Source: CAMTWB01 sp037441775 (GTDB lineage: Bacteria > Desulfobacterota > Syntrophia > Syntrophales > CAMTWB01). From it: a DNA stretch of 64,000 nucleotides. Made by a program: the position numbers and the translations under genes. The stretch lies in NCBI GenBank assembly GCA_037441775.1, contig JBBIRO010000009.1, forward strand, positions 1 to 64,000, read 5' to 3'. Below, one piece after another: positions 32,022 through 41,986 of the stretch (positions within the stretch are counted from its first letter, which is position 1; each line of letters starts with the position of its first letter). The notes under the pieces are model-generated. The model ran no database searches, was not told the DNA's origin, and was given only the letters and a program-made list of their open reading frames with translations.

Positions 32022-34641
32022 GATACGGGAGAGCTTTCTTAAATTTTTCGAGTTAAAGGGCCACACCAGGGTGGCGAGCTCTTCCCTGATACCGAAAGAC
32101 GATCCCACCCTTCTTTTTACCAATTCCGGAATGGTGCAGTTCAAAAACCTCTTTTTAGGGAAGGAAGACCGTGGCTTCAGCCGGGCGGTCACGGTGCAGA
32201 AATCAGTACGTGCCGGCGGCAAGCACAACGACCTGGAAAATGTGGGAGTCACCGCCCGCCACCACACCTTTTTCGAGATGCTCGGCAACTTTTCCTTTGG
32301 TGATTACTTCAAAGAAGAGGCCATCGCCTGGGCCTGGGAATATCTGACGGAAGTACTAAAGCTTTCGCCGGACAAACTTTGGGTGACAATTTACAAGGAT
32401 GACGAAGAGGCCTTCAATATCTGGCACCGCAAGATGGACATTCCGGTTGCGAGAATCATCCGCATGGGAGAGGAGAGCAACTTCTGGATGATGGGCGATA
32501 TCGGCCCCTGCGGCCCCTGCTCGGAGATTCTCTACGATCAGGGCGATGGCGTCGGTTGTGGCCTTGACAGCTGCGGAGCCGGCTGCGACTGTGATCGCTA
32601 TCTGGAAATATGGAATCTGGTATTTACCCAGTTCGACCGTAATCAGGCGGGCCTGATGACCCCCCTGCCCAACCCGAATATCGACACCGGCATGGGCTTA
32701 GAGAGACTGGCCGCGGTGTTGCAAGGGGTAAAAAGCAATTACGACTCCGATCTGTTTACGCCGATAATCGCCGTAATCGAGTCCATCGCGGGCAGAGGCT
32801 ACCGTAAGGATATAAATGATGACATTTCCATCCGGGTAATCGCCGACCACAGCCGGGCGATTACCTTTTTAATCGGCGACGGCATCCTGCCCACCAACGA
32901 GGGGCGGGGCTATGTCTTGCGAAGAATCTTAAGAAGGGCCGCCCGCCATGGCAGAATGCTGGGACTGGCGAAACCGTTTCTTTACCGGGTGGCAGACCAG
33001 GTTATCAGTTGTCTGGCCGCAACCTACCCGGACCTTACCCATAAGGCCGACTTTATCGAGAAGGTCATCCAAAATGAGGAAGAGCGATTTTTGGAGACGC
33101 TCGACGGCGGGCTTAACATCCTGCAGGAGGAAATGCGGCGCCTGGCCGTCGCGGGAGAGAAGACGATTTCCGGCCCGCTGGTATTTAAACTCTACGACAC
33201 CTTTGGATTTCCCGCCGACCTGACCGCGGACGTGGTCCGTCGTGAGGGGTTCGATATCGACAAAGACGGCTTCGACCAGGCGATGGCGCTCCAGCGGGAG
33301 AAATCCCGGGAATCCTGGAAGGGAAGCGGGGAGGCGGCGGTGGCGGAGCAATATCAGGAGCTGGCCCATGCCGGTATCCGTAGCATATTTTGCGGTTACG
33401 AGGGGACGACAGCCGGCCGCTCAGAAGTCATTGCCTTGATGAAAGACGGCCTGCTGCGGGAAGAACTTTTACCAGGCGAAGAGGGAGAAGTATTTCTGGA
33501 AAAAACTCCCTTTTATGGTGAGATTGGCGGACAAAGTGGGGATGAGGGGATCATGACCAGTGCCGATTCCCTTTTTATGGTGGCCAATACCAAAAGACCC
33601 CTGGAGGAAATCATTTCCCATCTGGGACGGGTGGAAAAAGGGACCATCCGGGTGGGGGATATTCTCGATCTCCAGGTGGACCAGACACGCCGGCGGGCCA
33701 TCGAAGCCAATCATTCCGCGACCCATCTCCTCCAGGCAGCCTTAAAATCGCTTTTGGGAAACCATGTGAAACAGTCGGGCTCGCTTGTTGCCGCCGATAG
33801 ACTACGCTTTGATTTCACCCATTTCTCCAAAATCGAGGAAGCGGATATAAGGAAGCTAGAAGAGATGGTCAACGGTTTCATCAGAATGAACCTGACCGTG
33901 GATACCGTTGTTATGCCGTTGGACGAGGCGGTCAAGACGGGGGCCACGGCTGTTTTTGATGAAAAATACGGCGACGAAGTCAGGGTGCTCCAGATGGGCG
34001 AGGTAAGCCGGGAGCTGTGCGGCGGAACTCATGTCCGACGAACAGGCGATATTGGCCTGTTTAAGATTCTCCATGAGTTCGCGATTGCCGCCGGCGTCCG
34101 CCGCATTGAGGCCGTAACCGGGGCGGCGGCGATTGGCTATTTGCAGGCCATTGAGGGAGAGTTGAAACACGCGGCGGAATTGCTAAAAACACCCCTGGCG
34201 GAATTGGCGCAACGGGTGGAACGGCTCTTGAAACAGCAAAGGGATTTGGAGCGGGAGCTGGAAAAGTCTAAGGGCAGGCTGGCCGCGAAGGACTCGGCAG
34301 ATTTGGTAAATCAAGCCAGGGTCGTAAACGGCATCCGCGTCCTGGCGGTTCGGGTTGACATCCGGGAACCAAAAGAACTGCGGGATTTCGGCGACAAATT
34401 AAGAGACCGCCTCCAAAGCGGAATTATTCTCCTGGGCAGCGCCAATGGCGACAAGGCAAACCTGTTGTGTCTGGTTACGGCGGATTTGACCGGCCGTTAT
34501 CAGGCCGGCCGGTTAATCCGGGAAATAGCGCCTTTAGTCGGCGGCAAGGGCGGCGGCCGGGATGAACTGGCCCAGGCCGGCGGGGTCCGCCCAGAGGGAT
34601 TGGATGCGGCGCTGGAAAAAATCTTTGAGCTCGTCAAATAA
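32002..34641 (+). CDS. alaS: Alanyl-tRNA synthetase
   Basis: Full-length class II synthetase, 879 aa. It has an aminoacylation domain (PTLLFTNSGMVQFKN and RYLEIWNLVFTQF), a zinc-dependent editing domain with HSATH and CGGTHV, a coiled coil (LLKQQRDLERELEKSKGRL) and the C-Ala domain with the GGKGGGRDELAQAGG segment. ATG 32002 has GAGGAG at good distance; a second ATG lies six bases on. It overlaps recX. A transcription end is not obvious in the 133 bases that follow. Confidence 0.96.
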   Translation: MTMTGNEIRESFLKFFELKGHTRVASSSLIPKDDPTLLFTNSGMVQFKNLFLGKEDRGFSRAVTVQKSVRAGGKHNDLENVGVTARHHTFFEMLGNFSFGDYFKEEAIAWAWEYLTEVLKLSPDKLWVTIYKDDEEAFNIWHRKMDIPVARIIRMGEESNFWMMGDIGPCGPCSEILYDQGDGVGCGLDSCGAGCDCDRYLEIWNLVFTQFDRNQAGLMTPLPNPNIDTGMGLERLAAVLQGVKSNYDSDLFTPIIAVIESIAGRGYRKDINDDISIRVIADHSRAITFLIGDGILPTNEGRGYVLRRILRRAARHGRMLGLAKPFLYRVADQVISCLAATYPDLTHKADFIEKVIQNEEERFLETLDGGLNILQEEMRRLAVAGEKTISGPLVFKLYDTFGFPADLTADVVRREGFDIDKDGFDQAMALQREKSRESWKGSGEAAVAEQYQELAHAGIRSIFCGYEGTTAGRSEVIALMKDGLLREELLPGEEGEVFLEKTPFYGEIGGQSGDEGIMTSADSLFMVANTKRPLEEIISHLGRVEKGTIRVGDILDLQVDQTRRRAIEANHSATHLLQAALKSLLGNHVKQSGSLVAADRLRFDFTHFSKIEEADIRKLEEMVNGFIRMNLTVDTVVMPLDEAVKTGATAVFDEKYGDEVRVLQMGEVSRELCGGTHVRRTGDIGLFKILHEFAIAAGVRRIEAVTGAAAIGYLQAIEGELKHAAELLKTPLAELAQRVERLLKQQRDLERELEKSKGRLAAKDSADLVNQARVVNGIRVLAVRVDIREPKELRDFGDKLRDRLQSGIILLGSANGDKANLLCLVTADLTGRYQAGRLIREIAPLVGGKGGGRDELAQAGGVRPEGLDAALEKIFELVK

Positions 34642-34774
34642 AAATCAGCGCCGCCTCTTTCGTCAAACCGGGCGCAAATCATGACGACTTTTAAAAAGTT
34701 GTGAAACTTCGCGTTTTATCATCCCCGTCGAGCTTGTCGTTGCGTGAATGACGGCCGGATTTTTTGCGAGGCGG

Positions 34775-36130
34775 CTACTTGCCCTTCTTGCGGAAGATAA
34801 CACGAACCGGCACCTGATCAAAAGAAAAGGTCTCCCTGATCTGGTTCACCAGGAAGCGTTCGTAGGAAAAGTGAATCCCCTGGGGATCGCGCACGAAAAA
34901 AACGAAGGTGGGCGGTTTGATTGCGGCCTGTGTTACATAGGCAATGGATTGCTCCCGTCCGAGAGAGCGTGGCGGGGCGTGGCGGGAGAGGATTTCGGTC
35001 ATTCCCCTGTTCACTTCAGCGGTGCTTATCCGCTTGGTATATTGGCCGTAAACCAGGTCCACCTGATCAAATATCTTTGTTACCCGCTGGCCGCTTAAGG
35101 CGGAGATAAAGACAATGGGGGCGTAGTCCATAAATTTGATCTTGTTCCTGATTGCCTCAACATATCTGCCAACCGTATAATTGTCCTTCTCGATCAGATC
35201 CCACTTGTTGACCACCACCACTGCCGCCCTGCCGCTTTCATAGGCCAGCCCCGCTATTTTTGCGTCCTGCTCGGTCATCCCCTCCTGGGCATCTATTACC
35301 AACAGCGCCACGTGCGACCGTTCCATAGTCTTGATGGCCTGCATTACCGAATACTTTTCCAGTTGCAGCGAAATCCGGCTCTTCCTTCTGATTCCGGCGG
35401 TGTCCACCAGGAGATAATTTTTATCCCCAAGGGAAAAAGGCGTATCAATTGCGTCCACGGTAGTTCCCGGTACGGGATTTACAATAGTCCTGGCATAGCC
35501 CAGAATCCTGTTTACCAAAGAGGATTTGCCCACGTTGGGCTTGCCGATGATCGCAATCCTTACCCGCTCATCTTCTCGGTCATCGCCATCCGTAGCCGGC
35601 ACCAGATACTCGGCCACGCCGTCCATCAGCTCATCTATCCCCCGGCCATGCTGCGAGGAGATGGAATAGATCTTAGCTACACCCAACCGGAAAAAGTCAG
35701 GAACCGCATCCTCACTATTGGGACCGTCAACCTTGTTTACGACATAAAAAACCGGTTTGGCAAGCCGCCTTAAAAGGTCTGCCAGCTCCAGATCCGCCGC
35801 CATCAGGCCGGCGCGCCCATCCATGAGAAAAATAATTATATCCGCCTCTTCCATGGCCAAAGTGGTCTGTTCGCGCATCTGGATCATTATCTCTTCCGTC
35901 GCGGCCGGCTCGAACCCGCCGGTATCAACGATCACAAACGGCAGGTCATACCAGTGGCCGGGGGCGTAGTTGCGATCTCTCGTTACTCCCGATTGATCAA
36001 TGATAATGGCCTTTTTCCTTTCTGCCAGGCGGTTGAACAGAGTGGATTTGCCGACATTGGGACGACCAATAATGGCGATCAAACGCCGGTGGCCGGATCG
36101 GGTTGTCGTCTGATCTGAAGTTTTAATCAT
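34775..36130 (-). CDS. der: Ribosome biogenesis GTPase Der (EngA)
   Basis: GTPase with two tandem G domains and a KH-like C-terminal domain, needed for 50S assembly; 451 aa. Both P-loops are visible (IGRPNVGKST near residue 22 and IGKPNVGKSS in the second domain), with DTGG and DTAGI switch II motifs and NKVD/NKWD G4 motifs. The frame is open to 36325 but homology begins at MIKTSDQ (ATG 36130). It is the last gene of the mtaB-rnc-era group. Confidence 0.94.
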   Translation of the reverse strand: MIKTSDQTTTRSGHRRLIAIIGRPNVGKSTLFNRLAERKKAIIIDQSGVTRDRNYAPGHWYDLPFVIVDTGGFEPAATEEIMIQMREQTTLAMEEADIIIFLMDGRAGLMAADLELADLLRRLAKPVFYVVNKVDGPNSEDAVPDFFRLGVAKIYSISSQHGRGIDELMDGVAEYLVPATDGDDREDERVRIAIIGKPNVGKSSLVNRILGYARTIVNPVPGTTVDAIDTPFSLGDKNYLLVDTAGIRRKSRISLQLEKYSVMQAIKTMERSHVALLVIDAQEGMTEQDAKIAGLAYESGRAAVVVVNKWDLIEKDNYTVGRYVEAIRNKIKFMDYAPIVFISALSGQRVTKIFDQVDLVYGQYTKRISTAEVNRGMTEILSRHAPPRSLGREQSIAYVTQAAIKPPTFVFFVRDPQGIHFSYERFLVNQIRETFSFDQVPVRVIFRKKGK

Positions 36131-36176
36131 TGGTTTTTTCCTTTTAAAGACGGAGGACTTCGTCCCCCCGGGCATT

Positions 36177-38024
36177 TTATGGAAAACCAAGGGACTCGGT
36201 AAAGGCGGCGGTAAAATCCGGATCGCTGCCCAATTCCAAAAACCGCGTCCGCCGTGCCGTCCTTTGTGCGTCGGCCCTCTTCCGGCGATCCAGAAGAGCC
36301 ATAACGGCGCCCAGACCAGCCGCATTTTCCACCACCCTTATTTTCGTTTTCGCTGCCGGCGCCGGCAGCATTCCGATGGCCACCGCGTTTCGCCAATTAA
36401 ACCGGGCGCCAAATGCCCCGGTTAAAATGATTTTCCTGGGCTGTTCTTTTCCCGTTTTCTCCCGGAGGATCCTGATCCCGGCGGCCAGGGCCGCTTTGGC
36501 CAACTGAATCTGCCTGATGTCGTCTAAGGTTATCGCGATACCCCTCTGGCCAGGCCCTTCGCCGGCGGAAACCAGGTTAAAGGCGCGGCCGACCCCGGTC
36601 TCATCGGAGAAAACGCCGGGAACCCCTTCCTTGATCCGGCCGCAGGCCTGTAAAACATCCGCCCGGAGCATCTCCGCCAGAGCATCGATAATTCCGGAGC
36701 CGCAAATCCCCTGCGGCGTTTCCCCCCCGATCGTCCGGCAGACGACCCGTAAATCGCCCGGGTTGATGCTTACCTGGTCAATCGCTCCCGCCACTGCCGA
36801 CATGCCGGATGAAATATGGGCGCCCTCCAGGGCGGGGCCGCTGGCGCAGCTAGTCGCCCAGAGGGCATCTCGGTTTCCCATTACCAGTTCGCCATTGGTG
36901 CCGATATCGATCAACAGCGCAAGTTCGCGCTGTTTTGCCAGACCCTGGGAAAGAATCGCCGCCACCGTATCGCCGCCGACAAAACCGGAGATAACGGGAA
37001 AGACGTGGACATTGGTTGCCGCCGGTAAATTCAGCCCCAGATCGGCCGCCCGCATATCCAGCGAAAAAGCCGCCACCGGCAGATACGGCCAGCGGCCTAA
37101 AGAACGGGGATGCAGCCCCGTGAAGATATGCTGCATGGTGGTATTGCCCACCGCCACGACCTCATCGACATCGTCGCGGCAGGCGTGGGCTATTTCCATG
37201 CAGCCGCTGATGAGGCTGTTGATTTGGGTCACCACCAGCCCTTGCAGAGTGGCAAGGCCATCCTCCCGTTCATTGATGTAACTAATCCGGCTGACCACAT
37301 CGGCGCCGTGGCGTCCCTGGGGATTGCCTGCGGCGCGGGAAGCAATGATCTTGCCCCGCCGCAGATCCACCAGATAGGCCGCAACGGTGGTGGTTCCAAT
37401 ATCCAGCGCAACACCGAGCGACCTGGGCCTCCGGCCGGGCATTACCGCCGTCACGCCTTTTACCCGGTGCTGCACCAGGGTACAGTCGGCCTCCGGAAAA
37501 TCCATCCGGGAAATATCGACCAGGGCCTGTGCTTCGGTTATTTGCGGTGTTATTTGGCCGCAATCCGGCCCATTGGGCGTAAGGCAGGAGACAATATCCC
37601 TCGCCATCTCCCCGGTATGCTCCGCATCCCTCCGGACCGAGAAAAAAAAACGTTCCACCAGGGGGGCAACCGGAAAGGTGCCCCTTAAGTTCTCCTTGGC
37701 CGGGCTCAACATGGCCTGCGGGTCAGGAATCTCAACGGTTACGTCGCCCCTGATCCGGGCCTGGCAGGCCAGGCGCAGGCCTCGCACTGTCCCTTCTTCC
37801 CCCAGCCGTCGCCTTTCTTCCCCGGTGGGAGGAGAAAGGTGTTCCTGAGGGACGGCCTTAACGACGCATTTCCCGCAGGTTCCCCTTCCGCCACAATCCG
37901 CCGCCAGCCCTGCGGAACCTAGCACCTCCAGGATGGTTTCGCCGCCCCGGGCCGGATATTGCTGTCCCGCCGCTTGCAGCAGCAGGGTTTTTGCTCCGGA
38001 TATATTTGCGTCATCTTCAGCCAT
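36177..38024 (-). CDS. RACo-like [2Fe-2S] ASKHA ATPase (DUF4445)
   Basis: Protein of 615 aa with an N-terminal 2Fe-2S ferredoxin domain (CGGRGTCGKC plus LACQ), a linker, and a C-terminal ASKHA actin-like ATPase region (VALDIGTTTVAAYLVDLRRG, LLIDIGTNGELV, CGSGIIDALAEML, ILTGAFGARF). Members reactivate oxidised corrinoid proteins of methyl-transfer systems by ATP-driven reduction. No corrinoid protein or methyltransferase gene is next to it; it sits between era and der. Which corrinoid protein it serves is unknown. Confidence 0.8.
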   Translation of the reverse strand: MAEDDANISGAKTLLLQAAGQQYPARGGETILEVLGSAGLAADCGGRGTCGKCVVKAVPQEHLSPPTGEERRRLGEEGTVRGLRLACQARIRGDVTVEIPDPQAMLSPAKENLRGTFPVAPLVERFFFSVRRDAEHTGEMARDIVSCLTPNGPDCGQITPQITEAQALVDISRMDFPEADCTLVQHRVKGVTAVMPGRRPRSLGVALDIGTTTVAAYLVDLRRGKIIASRAAGNPQGRHGADVVSRISYINEREDGLATLQGLVVTQINSLISGCMEIAHACRDDVDEVVAVGNTTMQHIFTGLHPRSLGRWPYLPVAAFSLDMRAADLGLNLPAATNVHVFPVISGFVGGDTVAAILSQGLAKQRELALLIDIGTNGELVMGNRDALWATSCASGPALEGAHISSGMSAVAGAIDQVSINPGDLRVVCRTIGGETPQGICGSGIIDALAEMLRADVLQACGRIKEGVPGVFSDETGVGRAFNLVSAGEGPGQRGIAITLDDIRQIQLAKAALAAGIRILREKTGKEQPRKIILTGAFGARFNWRNAVAIGMLPAPAAKTKIRVVENAAGLGAVMALLDRRKRADAQRTARRTRFLELGSDPDFTAAFTESLGFP

Positions 38025-38050
38025 ATACGTTCTGAGGCGGTATCGCCTGG

Positions 38051-38944
38051 CTATTCGTATCCCAGGTCTCTAATTTCCCTTTTGTTTTTACTCCAGTCCT
38101 TTCTGACTCGAACAAAAAGCTCCAGGAATATTTTGGCCGCGAAGAATTCCTCAAGCTCCAGGCGGGCCCGACGGCCGATCTCCTTTAACATGGCGCCCCG
38201 CTTCCCGATAATGATACCCTTCTGGGAATCCTTTTCCACATTTATTGTTGCGGCGATGCGGATGAAATTACGTTCCTCGTCTTCCTTGAAGAGCTCCACC
38301 ACCACCGCCGTAGCATAGGGGACCTCCTGATGGGTTAGAAGCATGATCTTCTCCCGGATGATTTCGGAGGCAAGAAAGCGCTCCGTCTGGTCGGTAAAGA
38401 GGTCATCCGGAAAGAGCGGAGGGCCCTCCGGCAATAGTGACCAGATTTCCCGGTACAGCTCGGCTATGCCTTCGCCATTTACGGCGCTGAGCGGAAGAAT
38501 AGCGATAAACGGCAAGAGGTGGCGCGCCTCATCAATCAGGGGCAGAAGAGTCGCTTTGGCCACCAGATCAATCTTGTTAATGACCAGGATCACCGGGTGG
38601 CTGCCATCCTTCAGGGATTCAGCTATTGCCCGGTCCTGCCTTATGATTCCCGCTTGTGCGTCAAGCATGAACACCAGCAGGTCCACTCCCTGGATGGTTT
38701 CCTGGACCTCCTCCAGCATTTTTTCGCCGAGCGCCGTCTGGGGCCGGTGAATCCCCGGGGTATCGACAAAAATGAACTGACCCGCCAGTGGCTGCGGCAT
38801 GTTTTTGATCCCGGTGATCCGGTTTCTGGTCGTCTGCGGTTTGTGGGTCGTAATCGCGATCTTCTCGCCGACCAGACGGTTGATCAGCGTGGATTTTCCA
38901 ACATTGGGGCGACCGATGATGCCGATGAATCCTGTTTTGAACAT
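38051..38944 (-). CDS. era: GTPase Era
   Basis: 16S rRNA-binding GTPase of 30S maturation, 297 aa. The G1 motif GRPNVGKST near the N-terminus, the switch II DTPGI, G4 NKID and a C-terminal KH domain (GIIIGKRGAMLKEIGRRA) are present. I start at ATG 38944 (MFKTGFIGIIGR); the open extension to 39004 has no support. A neighbour of rnc, as in many bacteria. Confidence 0.95.
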   Translation of the reverse strand: MFKTGFIGIIGRPNVGKSTLINRLVGEKIAITTHKPQTTRNRITGIKNMPQPLAGQFIFVDTPGIHRPQTALGEKMLEEVQETIQGVDLLVFMLDAQAGIIRQDRAIAESLKDGSHPVILVINKIDLVAKATLLPLIDEARHLLPFIAILPLSAVNGEGIAELYREIWSLLPEGPPLFPDDLFTDQTERFLASEIIREKIMLLTHQEVPYATAVVVELFKEDEERNFIRIAATINVEKDSQKGIIIGKRGAMLKEIGRRARLELEEFFAAKIFLELFVRVRKDWSKNKREIRDLGYE

Positions 38945-38960
38945 TGATGACCTATCTTTC

Positions 38961-39932
38961 TTATGACGAATGCCGCCGATAGATGTTTTCCGGGACTCCA
39001 TCACGAAAGATCAGTCCCGCTTCCTCCAGATACCTCAGGTGGGCGATTGCCTCGCCTAAGGCAAACCACTTCTGGGCCAGGGGGAAGTCACCCCAGGAAT
39101 CACATACAATGTCCCAGGTCATCTGCGCTGCCACCTGATAGGCGCTTCCGGGCTTTTTGGTCAGAATGGCCAGTATCTCGTCCAGCCGCGCCTGATGATG
39201 TATCTTGAGTTCCTCGATTCTTCGCCGGTGGTCATTGAAGAGTCGCCGATGCCCGGGTAAAACCCGATCTATCTCCAAGGCGCAAACCTTGTCCAGGCTC
39301 GCGAGGTAACTCTTTAAAGGGTTTTCCCGATCGGACCAGCATTGGATGTTCGGGGTAATGTCGCCGAGCAGATGATCGCCCGCCACCAGAATCTTTTCGC
39401 CGGGCTCGTAGAGGCAGATATGACCCGGCGTATGACCCGGTGTTTCCACGCAACGGAAACTGTACCTGCCAACCTCGATCAGATCGCCCTCTTTGAGGAT
39501 CGACAGTTCCGGCACCCACTGGGAGCTGAACTTGTAACCCGGATGGCTGCTTAAGGCCGTCTCCAGTTCTTCCCTGGGGAAGCCGCTTTTGGCCGCGTAG
39601 TCGAGCATCGCGCCCCATCCGGACCAGGATTCAATGATTTCCGAATCGGGCCGGTTGAACAGCGCTTGCGACGAATCGGTCACCAGTTTTCCCACCAGTC
39701 CGAAATGATCCGCGTGCAGGTGCGTAATGAAAAAATCCGTTTTTCCGCGGTCAATGGCTAAATCATCCAGGGAAGCCATCATCACCTGGAGGCATTCCTT
39801 ACGATTTAGTCCGGTATCGATAACCAGGTTTCTGTCCGTGCCCCGAACGATATAGGAATTAAGGCTTTTCAGGGGGCTGTCCGGCAGGGGGATTTCAACG
39901 CGGAAAAAATCGGTTAACAACTCTTCAATCAT
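38961..39932 (-). CDS. MBL-fold metallohydrolase
   Basis: Metallo-beta-lactamase-fold hydrolase of 323 aa with zinc-binding HLHADH (FITHLHADHFG), ETPGHTPGH and AGDHLLGD motifs, resembling the glyoxalase II/LACTB2-like group with a C-terminal winged-helix-like tail (about 230-320). The substrate is unknown. It ends 16 bases before the era start. Confidence 0.8.
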   Translation of the reverse strand: MIEELLTDFFRVEIPLPDSPLKSLNSYIVRGTDRNLVIDTGLNRKECLQVMMASLDDLAIDRGKTDFFITHLHADHFGLVGKLVTDSSQALFNRPDSEIIESWSGWGAMLDYAAKSGFPREELETALSSHPGYKFSSQWVPELSILKEGDLIEVGRYSFRCVETPGHTPGHICLYEPGEKILVAGDHLLGDITPNIQCWSDRENPLKSYLASLDKVCALEIDRVLPGHRRLFNDHRRRIEELKIHHQARLDEILAILTKKPGSAYQVAAQMTWDIVCDSWGDFPLAQKWFALGEAIAHLRYLEEAGLIFRDGVPENIYRRHSS

Positions 39933-40003
39933 CCTGGCTCCTTCTCCTTATGAACTCTTATGAGTCAGCGGCTTACAAAGCGGCATATGAAACGAGGCAA
40001 CCA

Positions 40004-41146
40004 TTACATGACGAATGCCATGCTGTCCATAGTGATTTTCCGGGAAGCATTATTTGCTTTCAAGATGAGTTCTCCCCTCTCCAATGAATCCAGTGTCTTG
40101 ACCTCGATTTGGGCCATCGCGAATCGCTCCATCAATCTCAGGATGTTCCCTCGTCGGTGGCCGATGAAGTTCGACTTATCCCTCGGCGCAACAAAAAATT
40201 CGGCGCCGCCGACGGTGGGTTCCCCCGCGGCCAGCAATTTGGCCGCCATGTCGAAAAAAAGCGATTCCTCCACCCGGGCGCGCATCGCCGGATGATAATA
40301 ACCGGCGATGATTACCCCCGGCTCGCCAAGTTCTTCCGTCGCCTGGATGCCCAGCCGGGCCACCGGGATGCGGGCGGCGGCAAAAAGGGTCAGGGCTGCC
40401 CTCCCCGCCCAGATGGCTTCCTCTTGCGTAAGGGGCTGATATTCTCCCCGGTAAAATGATTCCGCAAGCGGGGTGTGCGCCAAAACCAGCGTGGGATGCA
40501 CCCTTACCAAGTCAGGCTGAAGCGCAATGGTCTTTCGCACCGAAGCCACAAACCCTTCCCGGCTGTCCCCGGGCAGGCCCGCCATCAGGTGGATGCCGGT
40601 TGCCACCCCCCGTTCCTTGAGGCGCGCGATGGCCGAAACCACATCGTCCGCCGTATGGCCGCGCCCCGCCTTGATCAGCACCTCGTCGCACAGCGACTGG
40701 GCACCTATTTCCACCGTTTTGACCTGATATTCTTCCAGGAGTTCCAGTTCTTCCTTACACAGGCAGTCCGGCCGGGTGGAAATCCGCACGGCGTCAATCA
40801 GACCCTGCCGGCGAAGGCTCTGCGCCACCGCCAGCAGTTCGATCTGATAAGCCCGCTCAAGGGCGGTAAAACTGCCGCCGTAAAAGGCAAGCTCTACCTG
40901 CTTTGGCCTTTGGCGGGGGTAAGTCAAATAGGTCCTGACCGTTTTGGCGATTGATTCCGGATCGACCCGGCCTTTTTGACGCCCCACCAGCGATTTGAAG
41001 CGGCAAAAGACGCAACCGCCGGGACAGGCCTCATTGACTACAAAGATCGGAACAATAAATTTACGGGACAAGGAGCTTCTCCGTTTGTTTACCCGGTGGG
41101 CGGGGCGGATCAAATCCATTTGGGTTGGACCTGGACCAAGGACCAT
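40004..41146 (-). CDS. Elp3-family radical SAM protein without acetyltransferase domain
   Basis: Radical SAM enzyme, 380 aa. The 4Fe-4S cluster motif is CPGGCVFC (CxxxCxxC). Further features are the GGSFTALE segment of the Elp3/MiaB-like group and DAVRISTRPD. True Elp3 is longer and has a C-terminal GNAT domain, which is absent here. The function is unknown. Start choice is poor: ATG 41146 and ATG 41119 both lack a clear ribosome site. It lies between rnc and the MBL/era genes. Confidence 0.72.
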   Translation of the reverse strand: MVLGPGPTQMDLIRPAHRVNKRRSSLSRKFIVPIFVVNEACPGGCVFCRFKSLVGRQKGRVDPESIAKTVRTYLTYPRQRPKQVELAFYGGSFTALERAYQIELLAVAQSLRRQGLIDAVRISTRPDCLCKEELELLEEYQVKTVEIGAQSLCDEVLIKAGRGHTADDVVSAIARLKERGVATGIHLMAGLPGDSREGFVASVRKTIALQPDLVRVHPTLVLAHTPLAESFYRGEYQPLTQEEAIWAGRAALTLFAAARIPVARLGIQATEELGEPGVIIAGYYHPAMRARVEESLFFDMAAKLLAAGEPTVGGAEFFVAPRDKSNFIGHRRGNILRLMERFAMAQIEVKTLDSLERGELILKANNASRKITMDSMAFVM

Positions 41147-41266
41147 TTGTATTTGAGTTTTTCAGCCTCATCGCGGCAAACTTAATGAAAGTGTGCGGTT
41201 TCGTGGGAAAGGAGTCCTTTGCTCATCTCTGCAGGGTGTCTAAGCGCTATTTTCTTTTGTCCCGGG

Positions 41267-41986
41267 CTAACCCTCTTTCCGCGCCTCCAGTTCCTTCAAG
41301 GCGATTCCGGCGGCGATCCGCTCCGCTTCCTTCTTGCTGGAGCCGCTCCCTTCGGCCAGTGGCCTGCCATTGACGGTGATGCTCACCCGGTAAGTTTTGG
41401 CGTGATCCGGGCCGTACTCGTCAATCAGGGCATAGGCGGGGACATCATTGAACAGGATATGACATAGTTCCTGCAGGGCGCTTTTGGGGTCGCCGTTGAG
41501 AAAAGTCTCTCCGCATTCGATAAGCGGGCTGAAGAGCGATCCAACTATTTCAAGCGCCCGCTCAAAACCGGCATCCAGATATATCGCCGCGATGAGCGCC
41601 TCCAGGCTGTTGGCCAGCACCGAGTTCTTTCCTCTTCCGCCGGTCGTCTCTTCGCCTTTTCCTAAGCGCAGATAATAGCCAAGATTGAGTTGTCCGGCCA
41701 ATTCGGCAAGGTTGCGGTCGCTGACCAGGGAGGATCGCACCTTGCTCATCTTCCCCTCCTTATAGGTGGGGAATTGCTTCATTAAAATGGTGGCGATGCT
41801 CAAATCGAGGACTGAATCCCCAAGAAACTCCAGCCGCTCATTATCTTGCGCTGTCTCGCCGGGAAACTCATTAATGAACGAGCTGTGGGTCAGGGCCTGC
41901 CGCAGCAGGGTCTTGTCTTGGAACCGGTAGCCCAGCGCCAGCTCCAACGCCGCCATTTCCGTTTCGTCATCATTGATTTGATTCAT
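41267..41986 (-). CDS. rnc: Ribonuclease III
   Basis: Double-strand RNA endonuclease, 239 aa. The catalytic signature NERLEFLGDSVLDL and the second acidic motif (ANSLEALIAAIYLD) are intact; the C-terminal dsRNA-binding domain ends with the usual GSSKKEAERIAAGIALKEL segment. ATG 41986 overlaps the mtaB TGA (ATGA). Confidence 0.95.
   Translation of the reverse strand: MNQINDDETEMAALELALGYRFQDKTLLRQALTHSSFINEFPGETAQDNERLEFLGDSVLDLSIATILMKQFPTYKEGKMSKVRSSLVSDRNLAELAGQLNLGYYLRLGKGEETTGGRGKNSVLANSLEALIAAIYLDAGFERALEIVGSLFSPLIECGETFLNGDPKSALQELCHILFNDVPAYALIDEYGPDHAKTYRVSITVNGRPLAEGSGSSKKEAERIAAGIALKELEARKEG

Noticed and set aside
36131..36325. Upstream extension of the der frame
   Set aside because: It reads across the 3' end of the RACo-like gene; Der homology begins at MIKTSDQ.
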